Shown here: one piece after another, positions 10,289 to 22,611 of the stretch
Layout: each line of letters begins with the position of its first letter
Numbering within the stretch: the stretch's first letter is position 1
Source: Talaromyces rugulosus
Taxonomy: Eukaryota > Ascomycota > Eurotiomycetes > Eurotiales > Trichocomaceae
Direction of reading: 5' to 3'
Assembly: GCF_013368755.1 (NCBI RefSeq)
Contig: NC_049562.1
Coordinates: 992,001-1,056,000 of the forward strand
DNA length: 64,000 nt
Notes under the pieces: model-generated
The model's database searches: none
The model's input: the letters and a program-made list of their open reading frames with translations, nothing else
Told to the model about the DNA's origin: nothing
Program-made: the position numbers and the translations under genes

Positions 10289-13200
10289 TTAAGCAAAATA
10301 GCTCTTCCATAGCACTCCTGCCAAGTCTTCGAGTTGGTCTGGTGTGAATGCCTGTGGAGAATCAGTTAGCTTATCTTTTCTACAACAAAAGAATAGAGAG
10401 TATATATACCTTTTGATCAATGTGCCATGTATCCTGTCTCGTCTTTTTGAATTCACTAATGATGCTCTTGACACTCTGGCCAACAACACCAGGATCACTG
10501 GCCGCCTTGGTGCTCAGCGTCGTCAGCGCGTCGGGCATCCATATCGGTGGCGGACTGGCATAGGGGAATGCTTGAATCAAAGCACCGAGTCCCAAGACGG
10601 CCGCATGCCGAACGATGATGAGCTTCGTGTGTTCTGGCGTAGGCGTTGCCGTGCGGCTGGATACTGCCGATGACCTGCCAACGTGGTTCTTGGGTTTCTT
10701 TGGAAGCGGGTTCTTAGCCAGGGTCTCGGTAAAGCGTTTCTGGAATTTCTTGACATATTCATCACGCAATGCAATGGGGGAGCATCGGATCATGCCCGAA
10801 AGTGTGGCTGATGCGCCAACCCGCACCTCGTGCTGGCTGTCCTGGAGCATAGTCGCAATACATTCAAATAGTTTGTTGCGGTCGCTGGCTGAAAGCAAAA
10901 ACAAGCGGCGGAAATATATAATTTGCATGTTGATCATCACGCGAAGGCGCTGGTGCCATGATGTTGATTGTTGCCCAATGTGAATGAGATTATCAACAAA
11001 CGGCGAGTTTGACTCTGCTGGGTGAGGAATGTTCGGCAAGTGTCTGAAAACATGGTATGCTAAAGATTGAAGCTCTGGGTCTTCCTTGATATCCATCATG
11101 TGAAGCAACTCCTCCGTGAAGATGTCGGCAAAGAAGGGCACTAATTGCGTACATTCATGAGAAGAGAGCGTCGAGTCGAGCCAAAGTAGAACAGTTTTGC
11201 TTCCGGAAGTGTAAGATGACGGCGTCTGTTGGCCGGGCTGACGCTCATGCCGCCACGCTCGCAGCCTCTCAAAGACGCTTCGGATCATTGCTGAAAACTC
11301 GGGAGATGGTTCGTACGGGTAGGAACCAATGGAAGATGACGAGCTCTGTTTCTTTACAAGACTATCCACGTCGGGATGGGATTCATGGTACCTGGTCCGG
11401 TATATAGATCCCAATGTATGGCCCATGGCTTCACGAACACCCTTGTATGGGTGGTCAAGGTGTGCTATGAAGTCCGCGACAATCGGCTTTTCCAGCTGGA
11501 AATGCCACCCGGCATCAATAATGCACTGATGCAGAAGGCTAATCCGCGAACTCTCTTTGAACGCCGCGTTGGAAGACATATCCAATCGGAAGTCTGCTAG
11601 CCAGTCCACCAAGGGCCAAGCACGGCGAGGATCACGGCACTGAAGAACCATGTGAAGGAACGTCGTCCAGTAGCCAGAATTTTCAGGTGTCAGGCCATCT
11701 GTGAAGATCTTACGAACCATCGGGAAGGCATACTCCCACACAATTCGTCTCTTTTCCACATCGGTGTCCGTCACAGAGCTGATCAACGCGCCTAGGATTT
11801 CCGCGGTGGCGCGGTGCTGGTGCTTATCGCTTCCATCTTCGAAGACTATTTCAATCTCCTCTTTGATCTCATCAAAGGTGGCCGCGGTAAGACCGTCTCG
11901 GAACATGAGTTCAAAGACATATAGCAGCATCATGGCACACGCCATACGGAACTTATCGGCAGACGCGTCCCGGGGTTCTTGCTTTAGATACATGAAGAAT
12001 TTGGAAAACCACTGCCGGTCAAAGAGCTTGCCCATGTGACTGCGGACTTTCCATTCTGTTTCATCATACTCGATGTCCTTTGTGATATTGGACTTGTAAG
12101 CTGGCATCTTCTCTGACCAAACGAGCCAGCCTGGGAAGTCGTGATCAACATAGTATTCAGCTTCGGACTTGGCAAAGCTAGAAAGATACTCTTCCGTCCA
12201 CCCCTGTTCATATCGCTTGGTAGCAACATTTATCCTGGCGGGGAAGTGCTGGTTACCAAGGATGTAATTTTCGTAACTATGGCTGCATATAGCGCGCACA
12301 TCAATCATCGTGAACAACGCAATCATGGCCTGTGAGTACATTCCGCGAAGACCTGGGTGTGTATCAATCGAACCCGTTGTGACTAGATCGATAAGGTTAT
12401 CGCTTGCGATGTAATCAAATCGCAGCCCCATGCTGACGACAATGCTTGCAGCACGACTGGCAATCTTCCAGTGAGAGGTTCGAGCTAGCCCCACCAACTC
12501 TTCTGCAAGGTCTGCTTTTTTCTTCTCAATCGCAACACGCCTCTGGCTAATGGAAGAGCGTTTCTGCTCTATCTTGCTATCAACAGTTTCTTGTGGAGCG
12601 ATTGAATTCACAATTTCTTCATTCAGCACAGCCATCCTCTCCATTGGGCGACCGTAGTCCATGATTTGATACACGGCTCCCGAGCAAAGCTTCTGCACAG
12701 AAGGCTTATCGACACTACTAGCATCAATGAAGGCTCTTACAATGACTGGAGTATACTTCCAATGACGTCCTGCAGTCTTGGCAAGGCTACCATATAGCAA
12801 AGAATATAATGCTCCTTTGATACGTGCATGATCGTTCTCTTTTAGGGCTTTTTGTAGTGCTTCAAGCAAACGTGGGATTACAAGTAGACGAGAACCCCAG
12901 ACAGCCTTCAGAGCGGACTCGCCGGCGTTCTGAGCATTCCGGCGGATGTCAGTGTACAGCGAGACGCTTGATTCTGCCAGATCAAGGAATAACATTTCGT
13001 CAACCTTTGACCTCGGGCGAGGAGCTGCATTGTGCCGTAAACGTTGGATATGATAGACGTTTGCTCGCCGAATGAGGAGTGGTCTTGGGTAATCTTTGCG
13101 GATACCACTGACTTTGTAGGGGTGTATGTCGGCAGCAAGTAGACGAGTGACTCTGTCTAGAACATGGGCGGATCGTTCAATACCAACGTCGATGAACCAG

Positions 13201-16200
13201 GATCTATACGCGGTGTACAAGGCTCCAAAGCATGGAACATCGTCTTCCTGCTTCTCCGTGAGAAAACGATGTACATTGTGGAGTACGTGACCAGCCCGCC
13301 TCCTGATGCTATGTATCTTCTTGTACAAAGGTTCGCCCTCTGATAGTGAATATCCGGTAGGGTAGTTAAATGTCTCCTTAACGGTCGCTTCGTCGGTGTT
13401 GTCGAGAGCATCGCCATTTTCATCTTCTGGTTCATCACCATTGGCTTCGATCATTTCGACATCGCTTGACTCAGACGAATCATCCGACTTGGCCGCCTCC
13501 TTGGGATCAAAAAGAACCGATATACCGGAAGTGATCAGTCTTAACAAAACCAACTTCCTCGTCACTTCGTCCGACCATTCTTTCCCACTTCCGTCTCGGG
13601 CGACATTGGACGTTTCGTCTGTCAGAGCAGTCAACTGATTCAAGGCAGTTTCTGCTTGGTTTTCGAACAGAGTGACCGCAAACTCGATTTCCTCTTGTTT
13701 CGGTACATGCCAGTTGATGTTCAGGTTTTGAGGGTCTGGTCGGTAGCCCCAATGCTCAATTTTGATACCATCCTTGATGTCTTCGGCTTCAAAAAGACGA
13801 TAGTCTAAAGTGTACGTGACAGTAAGGTTGAGGAGCAGATGATGGATGAAATTTGACACGTGAATGGTCGGAATGCCTTTGCATTTTTCCTGCATGTAGA
13901 TGGCAATGTCTAGAAGGTCTTGCTTATGGTTGAGAACAGCACTTCCAACGTGCACGACACACATGCTCAGCATGCTCACGTTCCAGACCAAGGCACGATC
14001 TCTAGGGAGAACCTCAGAGCCAGTCGTTCTCGTTGAAGCCGCACCATTTTCATCAATTTCGGACCGAATGCCTTGCACCAAGAGAGGCACAAAACGCTTC
14101 AAGGCCTTTTCCGGATTCACTTTGCAGACTGCGTTACAGATGAAGGCCATTGCGTCTCTCGCCTGGTGGATGACGTGGTTTGCAACAAAGTCCACAACCT
14201 TCTGCAAAGCCATATCGTAGAGCTCCGGAGAGAGCGCAGATAACAAAGGCATGAGAGTTGCAGGGAGGGTGTTGACGACGTTCTCTTCAGGCGAGCCACT
14301 CCGCACCCGCGAGGCATCAGGCAGATTCTCCAGAAGGGTAAAGACTCGGCCAAGGAATGAAATCAGGAACTCGCCGAAGCCGGCAGTTGACGAGCGAAGA
14401 ATCATTTCCTCAGTCTCATCGCTTAGGTCGGTGTCGTAGTTGATTTCAACATTAGCTCCTTCGGTTTCCATTCTTTCCACCTCACCGGTAATCCATTGCA
14501 TTGCCAGCATACTGCAGTTAACATCATCGCGTCCTTTTGTCAAATCCTCGAATGGGATGTTGTAGCAGACGGCCTGGATGAAAGACAGAGTATGCATTGA
14601 CTTCTCTAGATCATTCGCATCGATACCAGGCAAAGCCAGTCCGAGCAGGGTCGTCATGTGGCAACGAAACCCTCTAGTCCGAACAATGATTCTGGACAGG
14701 ACTTGGAGGGACCTCAACGATGATGTGGTTCGATGAACCTCAACCAAGCCCTGCATCGAAGGATATATTCTCTGTAGCGCGCCAGGCAAGATAAGATGAG
14801 GTTCCAAATAAGCCAAGCTTTGCAGAGTCGAAAGCGAGAAGTTCATGGCCGTTCCGCTTTTTGCATAAATACCCATGAATATCACATCGCGCAAGCACAG
14901 TACAAAGCGTTTCTTTAAAGGCTCGTTCAATCTCCTGTCAGCAGGAATGTCCATCTCACCGCTACGCTCGCGGTTCCAACGCATCACGAAGAAGTCGGCT
15001 AGATAGTAGACCAGCTGTGCGAGTGTCTTGGTCCAATTGCCCGAGTTCGATGGGTGGAAGAATGTCTCGACTGCTTGAATTAGCCCTTCGAGCTGAGCAA
15101 GGATGGAATCTTGTGACTCCAAGCAGGCGGGAGACAATGACATGACAATCCATCGAGCGATATGATGGGCAACGGGATGCTTGCGCGAATCTCGGTCCAG
15201 CATGATGCCTAAGCCGGATGTGATGTCGACCAGAGCACTGTATGGCGAAGTAGCCTGACCAACTGGGATTTCCAAAAGTCTGAGAACAGCCGTGAAGATG
15301 AGCGAAGATTGCTCTTTGGTATAGATGCCGTATTCCGAAAATGGAATATGGGAGGCAGACAACGAGTCTCGCGCCAATCGCGACAAAAGATCCAAAAAGT
15401 TCATGTCAAAGGTCTTAGATCTGTTGACAAGAGACCATAGATGGAAGTATGTGGGAAGATATGTTTGCGGGCGCAGATCCTCTCTAGATTCTGGGCCTGG
15501 AGATGTGGGCAAGAGCAGGTTCATTAGCCCGACGACAACGAACGCGCCTTCGGCAAAAGAAGTGGTGTAGTGTGGGAGGAACTCTTCCAGCATGGCTGGC
15601 ACTTCGCAAGGGTCGAAGTAGAGCTGAGAAAAGGCGCATAGCTTGGTTAGGGTCTTGATGTTGCGCTTCAGGTTTGTTGAATGCACCAGTCCGGACTCGG
15701 TGGGAAGAACAAAGGTCTTTATTTCTTTGAACAGAGGTCTCCAGTCCAGGGTCAGATCTTTTGCGGGGCGTAGATAATGTTTTCGCCTAGAAACCATCCA
15801 AAATCAGTATATAAATTCGCGTAATAGGATATTCGATTGGAAAAAAAAAAAAAAAAAAAAAAAAACACTGCCTACTTTGTGAGAAGCATAAACATGCTCG
15901 CAAATCTCTCGGCAACATTGGGATCTATTCCAGGAGCAAGCGACAATTCGTAATACAATCTCACCAGCTTCACTCGTTCTTCCCGTGTGGGATCGAATTT
16001 GAGCGAAAGCCATCCTCTGAGCTCGCGGGTCCAATGAACAGCACCAGGGCTGAAATCGCCGGCCTTGACGGCGACATAGAGACATTTGAGAATCTCATGG
16101 AGGTTGTCTTCTCGCTGCTTATCGTCCTCGGTCGCATACGGCAGATACTGGAAGTATGGATAGGTCCGGGGTCGGACTCTGGCCTTTTTGGCCCCGTTTG

Positions 16201-16318
16201 TTTCGGGGGGTTGGCCGCCGGGTGATGTGGCTCGCGATATCTCAGCGCCATTATGAAAATTGTCCGACGTCAGGATAGACACTCGGGGAGTTGTTTGGCC
16301 ATCCATGGTTGCGGCCAA
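10289..16318 (-). CDS. blm10: proteasome activator Blm10/PA200 (PSME4)
   Basis: Three minus-strand exons (16318-15876, 15786-10410, 10351-10289) encode about 1,960 residues, the size of Blm10. Long HEAT-like helical repeats fill the protein, and sequences such as the block starting RPRTYPYFQYLPY near the N-terminus are typical. The tail ends in SYFA: the last three residues YFA are a variant of the HbYX (hydrophobic-Tyr-X) motif by which activators dock in the 20S proteasome alpha ring. The family caps the core particle in the nucleus and cytosol. A second in-frame ATG (16306) could also serve. The last coding exon is only 63 nt, and intron 1 contains an uninterrupted run of 25 T on the coding strand. 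Confidence 0.95.
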
Positions 16319-17431
16319 AAAGGGAACTTCAGGTCTAACTCAGGTAGGGGTTTCGGGTAGGGAAATAATAATTGCTAATGAATTCAAAGCTATCACTGTC
16401 GTCAGTAAAAAAAAAAAAGAGCGTCAACAGGCGCAGGCAGCACGGACGGACATTTGTATTTCATCAAGAATCTCGGCAAAGCCTGTTTTCTTACACAGGC
16501 TCGATGTTGTTGGTCCAAGGGGGCCTCGTCACGATTCGCATTGGAGGTGGTCGTGTGTTCAGCTCGAAATAGGCGTACAAGGCAGTCAAGAAGCGAGGAA
16601 TTCGGCACGGTAAGGATACACGGGCATCTCACAGCGCCAGCTGTCTGCGAGTGCTGAGGTAGATCAAGCAAGACAGGAAGAATAGCAAGTAGAATAGCAC
16701 ATTGATGGAATGGATGAGGTCGACGTGGTGATGTGAGGCTGCAACTAATAAGGCAGGAGGAGTAGTGGGTGGGAGCTCCGCACTAGTTTCCCTCTTAGCC
16801 CGCGCCCGGATGACATAATGCTATGGTCAGAGAACAGTGCACTGCGCCGGTAAAAACTGCATGAGCATCAGAAAAATACGGGGAAAAAAGGGCATTGGGT
16901 GTAGAACACGCAGGAATTTCATTCATGTCCCTTTGTGTTCTTTATCCTCCACTGTCCGCCTGCTGGCCGGGGCGATGCTCCGATGACCTCAACAAGTCAA
17001 GCTGGCCAGACCGGTTTAGCGCGCCCCGTCTTTCAGTCTAGCCATATCGGGAAACTATACTGGATCCAGGCTGCAGTGGGCCACGCAAGATTCAAGAACT
17101 GCATAAGAATATAGTATGATATGTATAGGCAGCAGCTCTGTACGTCAGCTGAAGAAAGAATGTTTGCTTGTATAATTTACATTCGCTGACTTTGTATATA
17201 TCATACTTGGACGGAGTAACCGTATGATTGATAGGAATACGTATGTTGAAGTATCAGCTTCAATTAGTGTTCAACGTAAAAATTGATAGAGTATACATGT
17301 GACACGTGACACGACATGCACATACACATACATGCATCAACGTCTTCCGTCTTCCGTTGTCCAGGCCAATACATCTTACACTGATATATTCTCCACCTAC
17401 ATTATTACACCAGTGACCTGTACAATGCTGC

Positions 17432-17440
17432 TTCCCCGGA
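17432..17440 (+). promoter_or_regulatory. TTCCCCGGA cluster motif, BVMO promoter site 1
   Basis: Exact TTCCCCGGA, about 305 bp before the BVMO ATG; the outermost left copy of the motif shared by the cluster. Confidence 0.6.
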
Positions 17441-17528
17441 TGTCAACTACACCCTCATCGCACGTGACATATATGAGTTGAGGTAATATACATTACAATA
17501 CTCCACTTTCTATCTACATCAAAGATGA

Positions 17529-17537
17529 TTCCCCGGA
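17529..17537 (+). promoter_or_regulatory. TTCCCCGGA cluster motif, BVMO promoter site 2
   Basis: Second exact copy, about 208 bp before the BVMO ATG, followed by TCAT. Confidence 0.6.
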
Positions 17538-17744
17538 TCATCAATCAACCAGTTCAATGTCAACGTTATATCCACGGATACTAACCTACACGGCGTCCTA
17601 TCAATGTATACCTCCATGGATGCTACACATGCACACTTGCAATATACATGTACAATACATCTACTGATGGCTCGCTTGTCTTTACGCATTAAATGTCCTA
17701 TCTAAGCCACTGCACAGAGAATACTATCAAGCTATCCGCCATCA

Positions 17745-19681
17745 ATGTCTAAGTCTCTTTTCGCAGCGCCAGATGCTGGCCGGGGTCCAAGAACCGCTTT
17801 TGAAAATGGATACAACCAAAAGCCCTCTACCCTGGACCCCAGCTACCGGATCACCGAGCAGCCCATCGGGACGAAACGCCCGATCCGGGTTGCCTGTATG
17901 GGGGCTGGCTATTCAGGTCTTATGATGGCAATTGTGTTCAGCCAGCAGATGAAAGACAGCAACGCGGAACTCGTCATCTACGACCGCAATACAGACCTGG
18001 GGGGCACATGGCTTGAGAACCGGTAAGCCACACCTTCATTACAGCCGAGTTCGAGAGGGCGCTTGTTGATCGCGATTCAATTATTAGATACCCTGGGTGC
18101 AAATGTGATATTCCCGCGCACAATTATGCGTATAGCTTTGCACCAAACCCCGACTGGCCAAATTACTACGCCACCTCGGAGCAAATTCACGAGTACATGC
18201 ATGGCGTGGCGGATAAATACGACTGCAACAAGTACATTCGGTACTCGCACACTATTAAGTCAGCTGTCTGGAATGAAGACAAAGCCAAGTGGGCCCTGGA
18301 GGTCGAGACCATTGACAAAGCCGTTATCAATGATGAGGTTGATGTTTTCATAAACGCCGGTGGCGTGCTCAAGTAAGCCTTTGTTTTTCTTCCTCGAACA
18401 ACATCTCGGAGGTTAATTTTGCGTCTTGTCACATTTAGCAACTGGAAATGGCCGAATATCGAGGGAATCCATACATTCAAAGGCAAGCTAATGCACTCTG
18501 CCCGCTGGGATCAGGATTACGACTTCAGCGGCAAGAAGGTAGCAAACATTGGGATCGGCTCTTCCGGCGTGCAGATTGTACCACAGTTAGCAAAGGTGGC
18601 CGGTTCAATGGATGTCTACATCCGCACGCAGACCTGGATTTCCCCAGCACCTGGCATCAATGAGCCCACCGAAAATGACCCGGATATGGACACGGAGTAT
18701 AACTTTACCGAGGAGACCCTTCAGATGTTCCAAGACCCTAAGTTACTCCGTGACTACCGAGCTGCCATTATGGACCGTCGAAGCAACAATTTTAAGCGCG
18801 CGATTGCAGAGAGTGACCTCCAAAAACGCGCACAGGAGCTTTTCCGGAAAAGCATGAAAGACAGATTGGGCGATACTCCCAAGGGCCAGCAAGCTGCACA
18901 ATATCTGCTGCCAGATTTTCCTGTTGGTTGTCGACGCCAGACTCCTGGGCCTGGTTTCCTGGAGGCCTTAACTCAGGACAATGTAGAATTGCGCTGGGAT
19001 GATGTTAGCCAGATTACGGAGAAAGGAATTATTACACGCTCCGGGGAAGAAAAAGAGTATGATGTTATCGTGTGTGCCACCGGGTTTGACACCAGTTTTC
19101 GCCCCTCATTTCCTCTTGTCGGACGAAATGGCGTCAATTTGGCTCACAAATGGGAGACCGATCTGCCCCAGGCTTATTTTGGGCTGGCGGTGCCAGATAT
19201 GCCCAACTACTTTTCTTTCATTGGGCCAAATAGCACCATCAGTAACGGATCACTTGTGCTTGGGATCCAAGCAACGGCTGTTTACATATACAAGTGGCTG
19301 CAGAAGCTTCAAACAGAGATGATCCGTAGTTTCGAGGTACGACATGACGTCAATGATGAGTATAATCAGCACATGCAGCGGTATCTAGAACGCACCGTGT
19401 GGACGCGTGGTTGTCGCAGCTGGTATAAGCGTGGCACCGTCGATGGGCCCGTGGTGGCTGTCTATGGCGGCACAACGTTCCATTTCATGGAGGCGATCAA
19501 GACCCCTCGGTGGGAAGATTTCTACATTGACCGGCTTCCAGAGGCCCAAGCTAATCGCTTCGCGTATCTTGGTGACGGGTTTACTAAAAGGGAGACCCAC
19601 GGAGGGAGTATCGGGGCCACGCAAACTATAGATTTTGATGAGTACTGGCGTTTGTTTGTGCTCCCAGACATCCACGACTGA
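17745..19681 (+). CDS. Baeyer-Villiger-type flavin monooxygenase
   Basis: Exons 17745-18022, 18088-18372 and 18439-19681 encode 601 residues. Two Rossmann motifs are visible: GAGYSG (residues 53-58) for FAD and GIGSSG (226-231) for NADPH. Between them lies the BVMO fingerprint FxGxxxHxxxW, here F201 to W211. The block GTWLENRYPGCKCDIPAH is typical of the StcW/MoxY group. Family enzymes insert one oxygen next to a ketone to form esters or lactones. The neighbouring HSL-type esterase could open such a product. It is the first gene of the cluster, with two TTCCCCGGA sites upstream. The substrate cannot be read from the sequence. Confidence 0.9.
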
Positions 19682-19968
19682 TTTCTTATACGTGAAAATT
19701 TATCCGAGTTATGTTTTGATGCTTGATCCAGTGTATCAAGAGAAAAGAATATATACATTCAGCTACATCAATTGACCTGTTAAGAGTTTGTTAATATCAA
19801 ATCTCAATAAGAATCTACATATACATGGCATCAATTGATCAAGTGGAAGCTCCTTTTACAAAGTATATGAAAGCCAAAACTGCTCTAAATCTTTTTGCTC
19901 TTTGTTCTATAAACCGTAGACCAAGAGATCAAAGGTCTTTTCGTGTATATATAGCTACCAAGATTCTT

Positions 19969-21037
19969 CTACCTAGTATCATACCGAACCCTATTCACTA
20001 GGGTCCCTATATGGCTGATATGCACCGAAATCTCGTCTCCATCGCGGAGCACTATTTTGGGTTGACGCAAAGCTCCTATTCCAGCGGGGGTGCCGGTCAA
20101 AATCACCGTTCCGGCTTCCAGAGTCGTTCCCTGGGAAAGGTATGAAATTTGCTTTTTGATACTAAAGATCATTTCTTTGGTCTGGCCTTGTTGGACAGTT
20201 TCGCCGTTGTAGATGGCAGTGACTTCTAGTCCTTGGGGATCGGGAATGGCCGACGGAGCGACTAGAACAGGGCCTTAAGACAATTAATGAAAGAGAGATT
20301 AGCTCAATTTGCACGTACAACTCCCAAGGATCATTGGCTTACCAATGGGACAACTCCCGTCAAGCCCCTTGGAGAAAGACCACTGTGCAGTCAGCCTTTG
20401 CAGAGCCCGCGCAGACACGTCGTTAGATGCACTATAGCCGAGCACATAGTCCAATGCTTCTTCCTCGGAAATGTCTCTTCCAGTCTTGCCAATCACAAGG
20501 CAAAGCTCTGCCTCATAATCGCTCGTCTCATCCTGGGCACATTTCGGGATGTTGATAGGGGCTGGGAAAGGATCGGAAAGTGCTGATCGAGGCTTTGTGA
20601 ACAAGACTGGCGCTTTGGGAAGAGGAAGGTTTGCTTCCTAGTCATTTGAATCAGCTTCTGAAGTACATCAAACTTTAATGATTGTAGCGACTCTTAAACT
20701 TACTTTGGCGTGGTCCATATAGTTCAATCCAAGACAGCGTATATAGTTGCAGTCTTCTTTCGATATAGGAGAGAGCACCTGTACGACCATGAGTTACATA
20801 CTTATTTTTCAAGGTCCCTAAAATATCAATTGATATTTAGATTTATACCTGCTTCACATGTAATATTTCTCTTGTCACCCTCCCATCGAAAATTGTCCCA
20901 TCCAACAGATAAACGGCAATATCCCTACCATCAACGGCATCCCGACCAGCGTCTCGAGAAGGGTCAACTAGTTGACCTAGGTGGGTTTGGTTGTCTTCAA
21001 TGGCGATGAAACGAACAAGATGTGTCCAGGAAGCCAT
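19969..21037 (-). CDS. fumarylacetoacetate hydrolase (FAH) family protein
   Basis: Four minus-strand exons (21037-20849, 20778-20704, 20637-20343, 20273-19969) encode 287 residues. The FAH fold is clear from IRCLGLNYMDHAKEAN, the acidic metal-binding region DYEAELCLVIGK, the block YSASNDVSAR and the C-terminal TGTPAGIG. Family members hydrolyse C-C bonds of acylpyruvates or decarboxylate or isomerise ring-cleavage products with Mg2+ or Mn2+. It converges on the BVMO gene. One CTCCCCGGA site stands 166 bp upstream. I infer a late step on an opened ring, but no ring-cleavage dioxygenase is visible nearby. Confidence 0.9.
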
Positions 21038-21202
21038 ATTGGCCGATGGAAATAAGAAAGCTGCAGATGCTTAATTCCAAGGGGAGTTCCAATTGTTGTT
21101 TAAAAAGGTCAATTGTTTTTGGGTGGCGAAAGGTTCATATAGCTTGTGGGATGCTAGTTATACTCCAAATTCTAAGTGTTGCAGGTATGTTGACCCCTCC
21201 GG

Positions 21203-21211
21203 CTCCCCGGA
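21203..21211 (+). promoter_or_regulatory. CTCCCCGGA cluster motif, FAH promoter
   Basis: One mismatch (C for T at position 1) to TTCCCCGGA; 166 bp upstream of the FAH start on the minus strand. Confidence 0.5.
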
Positions 21212-21430
21212 GCATCTATAAATGTAGTGATAACTACATCCCTCGGATACAGCTATTTTCTATCTCTACATAAGTACTGGAATACATAAAAGATTTAGTC
21301 ATGTAATCTTGGATATAGTGGCTAGGGTCAAGCGCACATATTATTGAATACAGTGAATGTCTCATATTCCTCCTTTTTTTTTTTTTACATAAGATAATCC
21401 AGTTTAAAAAGTAATGGTATTGTTCAAATG

Positions 21431-22409
21431 TTATTGTTCCGCCATAGTTTGCTCCAGCTCTTTTGCCAACTGCCCGACATCAATTTCGCCTTGGAGAGGC
21501 CTTCTATTCCATGCAACAACCTCTTTCACAGTATCTATCATGGCTAAAACAGTTTCCACACTGTTTCCCACTGATATCGAACATTTAACGTGGCTCCGGG
21601 CTTGCCGGGTGGCACCAAGGGCTGCGATTGAACCAGCCACCAGGATCTCTGTATCCTTTAGCTCGAAAATCGGACTGGAACCGACCAAAAAGCCGAAAAT
21701 AGTGGTACGGCCATAGTAAGCTGAAAGGTGATTTTGTTCGTTTTAGTCAACTTTTTGCAGATTACAGAGAAGATCTTAGGATTAAACATACACATCTCAG
21801 GGAAGTATTGCTGTGTCATTTGGCGCACTTCCGAGTTAGCTACTCCACGATAAAGCGTAGTGGTAGTCTCTTGGCCCCGCGTGGTATAGTCAAGATTCTG
21901 AAGATTCTCCCTGTACCGTATGAATGCAATATATTAGCAGGTGAGTCGCCCAACCAAGTCAAATTGTCGCTTCTTGCCTTCTAGGAGCAGAAACCTCATC
22001 AATACCGCGTACTCTCAGCTCGTTTACCAGACCGAAACACGCCGGCATACAATTGGGGAGCCCAACAAAAGGCACTGCTAAAGTTATTGCTTCTCGTACC
22101 GCGATAAAGATTGCTCGGACTTCCGCTTCGGATTTCTCTTTTGCTATGTCCTGAAATAGCCGCACGACTGTGTCGCCGCGGCTCTGGGCACAGAGAATGG
22201 CCACCTTTTGCGAAGGGAGTGTCAGGATATTCCACTAGGTTTGAAAATAGCAAGATATTTATTCTTACGAGCAATGCAGCCGCTAGCTCACTTGAGGGGA
22301 GAAGCCTGGCCATCCTGTCGTGCAGCCGGAGAAACAACTCAGAGTCATAATGAGCTGCATCTTGACCAACGTTGGCATTGGTATACTTTGCTGAAAATTC
22401 GTTCGCCAT
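21431..22409 (-). CDS. AhpD/carboxymuconolactone-decarboxylase-like protein (copy 1)
   Basis: Four minus-strand exons (22409-22269, 22204-21978, 21910-21792, 21720-21431) encode 258 residues. The all-helical AhpD-like pattern is seen in the two halves, for example VREAITLAVPFVGLPNC and the later block KDTEILVAGSIAALGATRQARSH, close to the classic CMD core. I do not see the CxxC pair of true AhpD peroxidases, so a redox role is doubtful. Intron 2 needs a GC-AG splice pair (donor AAG|GCAAGA) to keep frame. The gene diverges from the FAD monooxygenase to its right and shares one TTCCCCGGA site with it. A second CMD-like gene lies at 41.8 kb. Confidence 0.82.
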
Positions 22410-22536
22410 TCTGTTTATCTAGAGTGGAATATGAATCATAAAAGTGAATGTTTAGTTCCTTGTTGAAAAAATAAAAAAATAAAGGTTCAGCATACAAGTT
22501 TTAGGGTTAGATGTTGATGATCCCGCGGAACCATCG

Positions 22537-22545
22537 TTCCCCGGA
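22537..22545 (+). promoter_or_regulatory. TTCCCCGGA cluster motif in a divergent promoter
   Basis: Exact copy between the divergent CMD-like gene (start 22409) and FAD monooxygenase (start 22612 or 22666), so one site could serve both. Confidence 0.6.
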
Positions 22546-22611
22546 GCACCTGAATCCGGAACAACAACCATAGGTTAAAGAGAACACGCTTATACTGCTC
22601 CCATTGGAATC

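Larger units (their letters stand above)
16319..17744. other. left border of the accessory cluster, intergenic
   Basis: No convincing gene in 1.4 kb. It holds the Blm10 promoter on the left and, on the right, the promoter of the BVMO gene with two TTCCCCGGA sites. The part 17290-17660 is rich in ACATAC/CATGCA tracts. The first motif marks the likely left edge of the co-regulated block. Confidence 0.6.

Noticed and set aside
15789..15797. ATG-initiated start of the large Blm10 frame (MVSRRKHY)
   Set aside because: The first residues are intron; the true protein joins an upstream exon (16318-15876) through TK|RKHYLRP.
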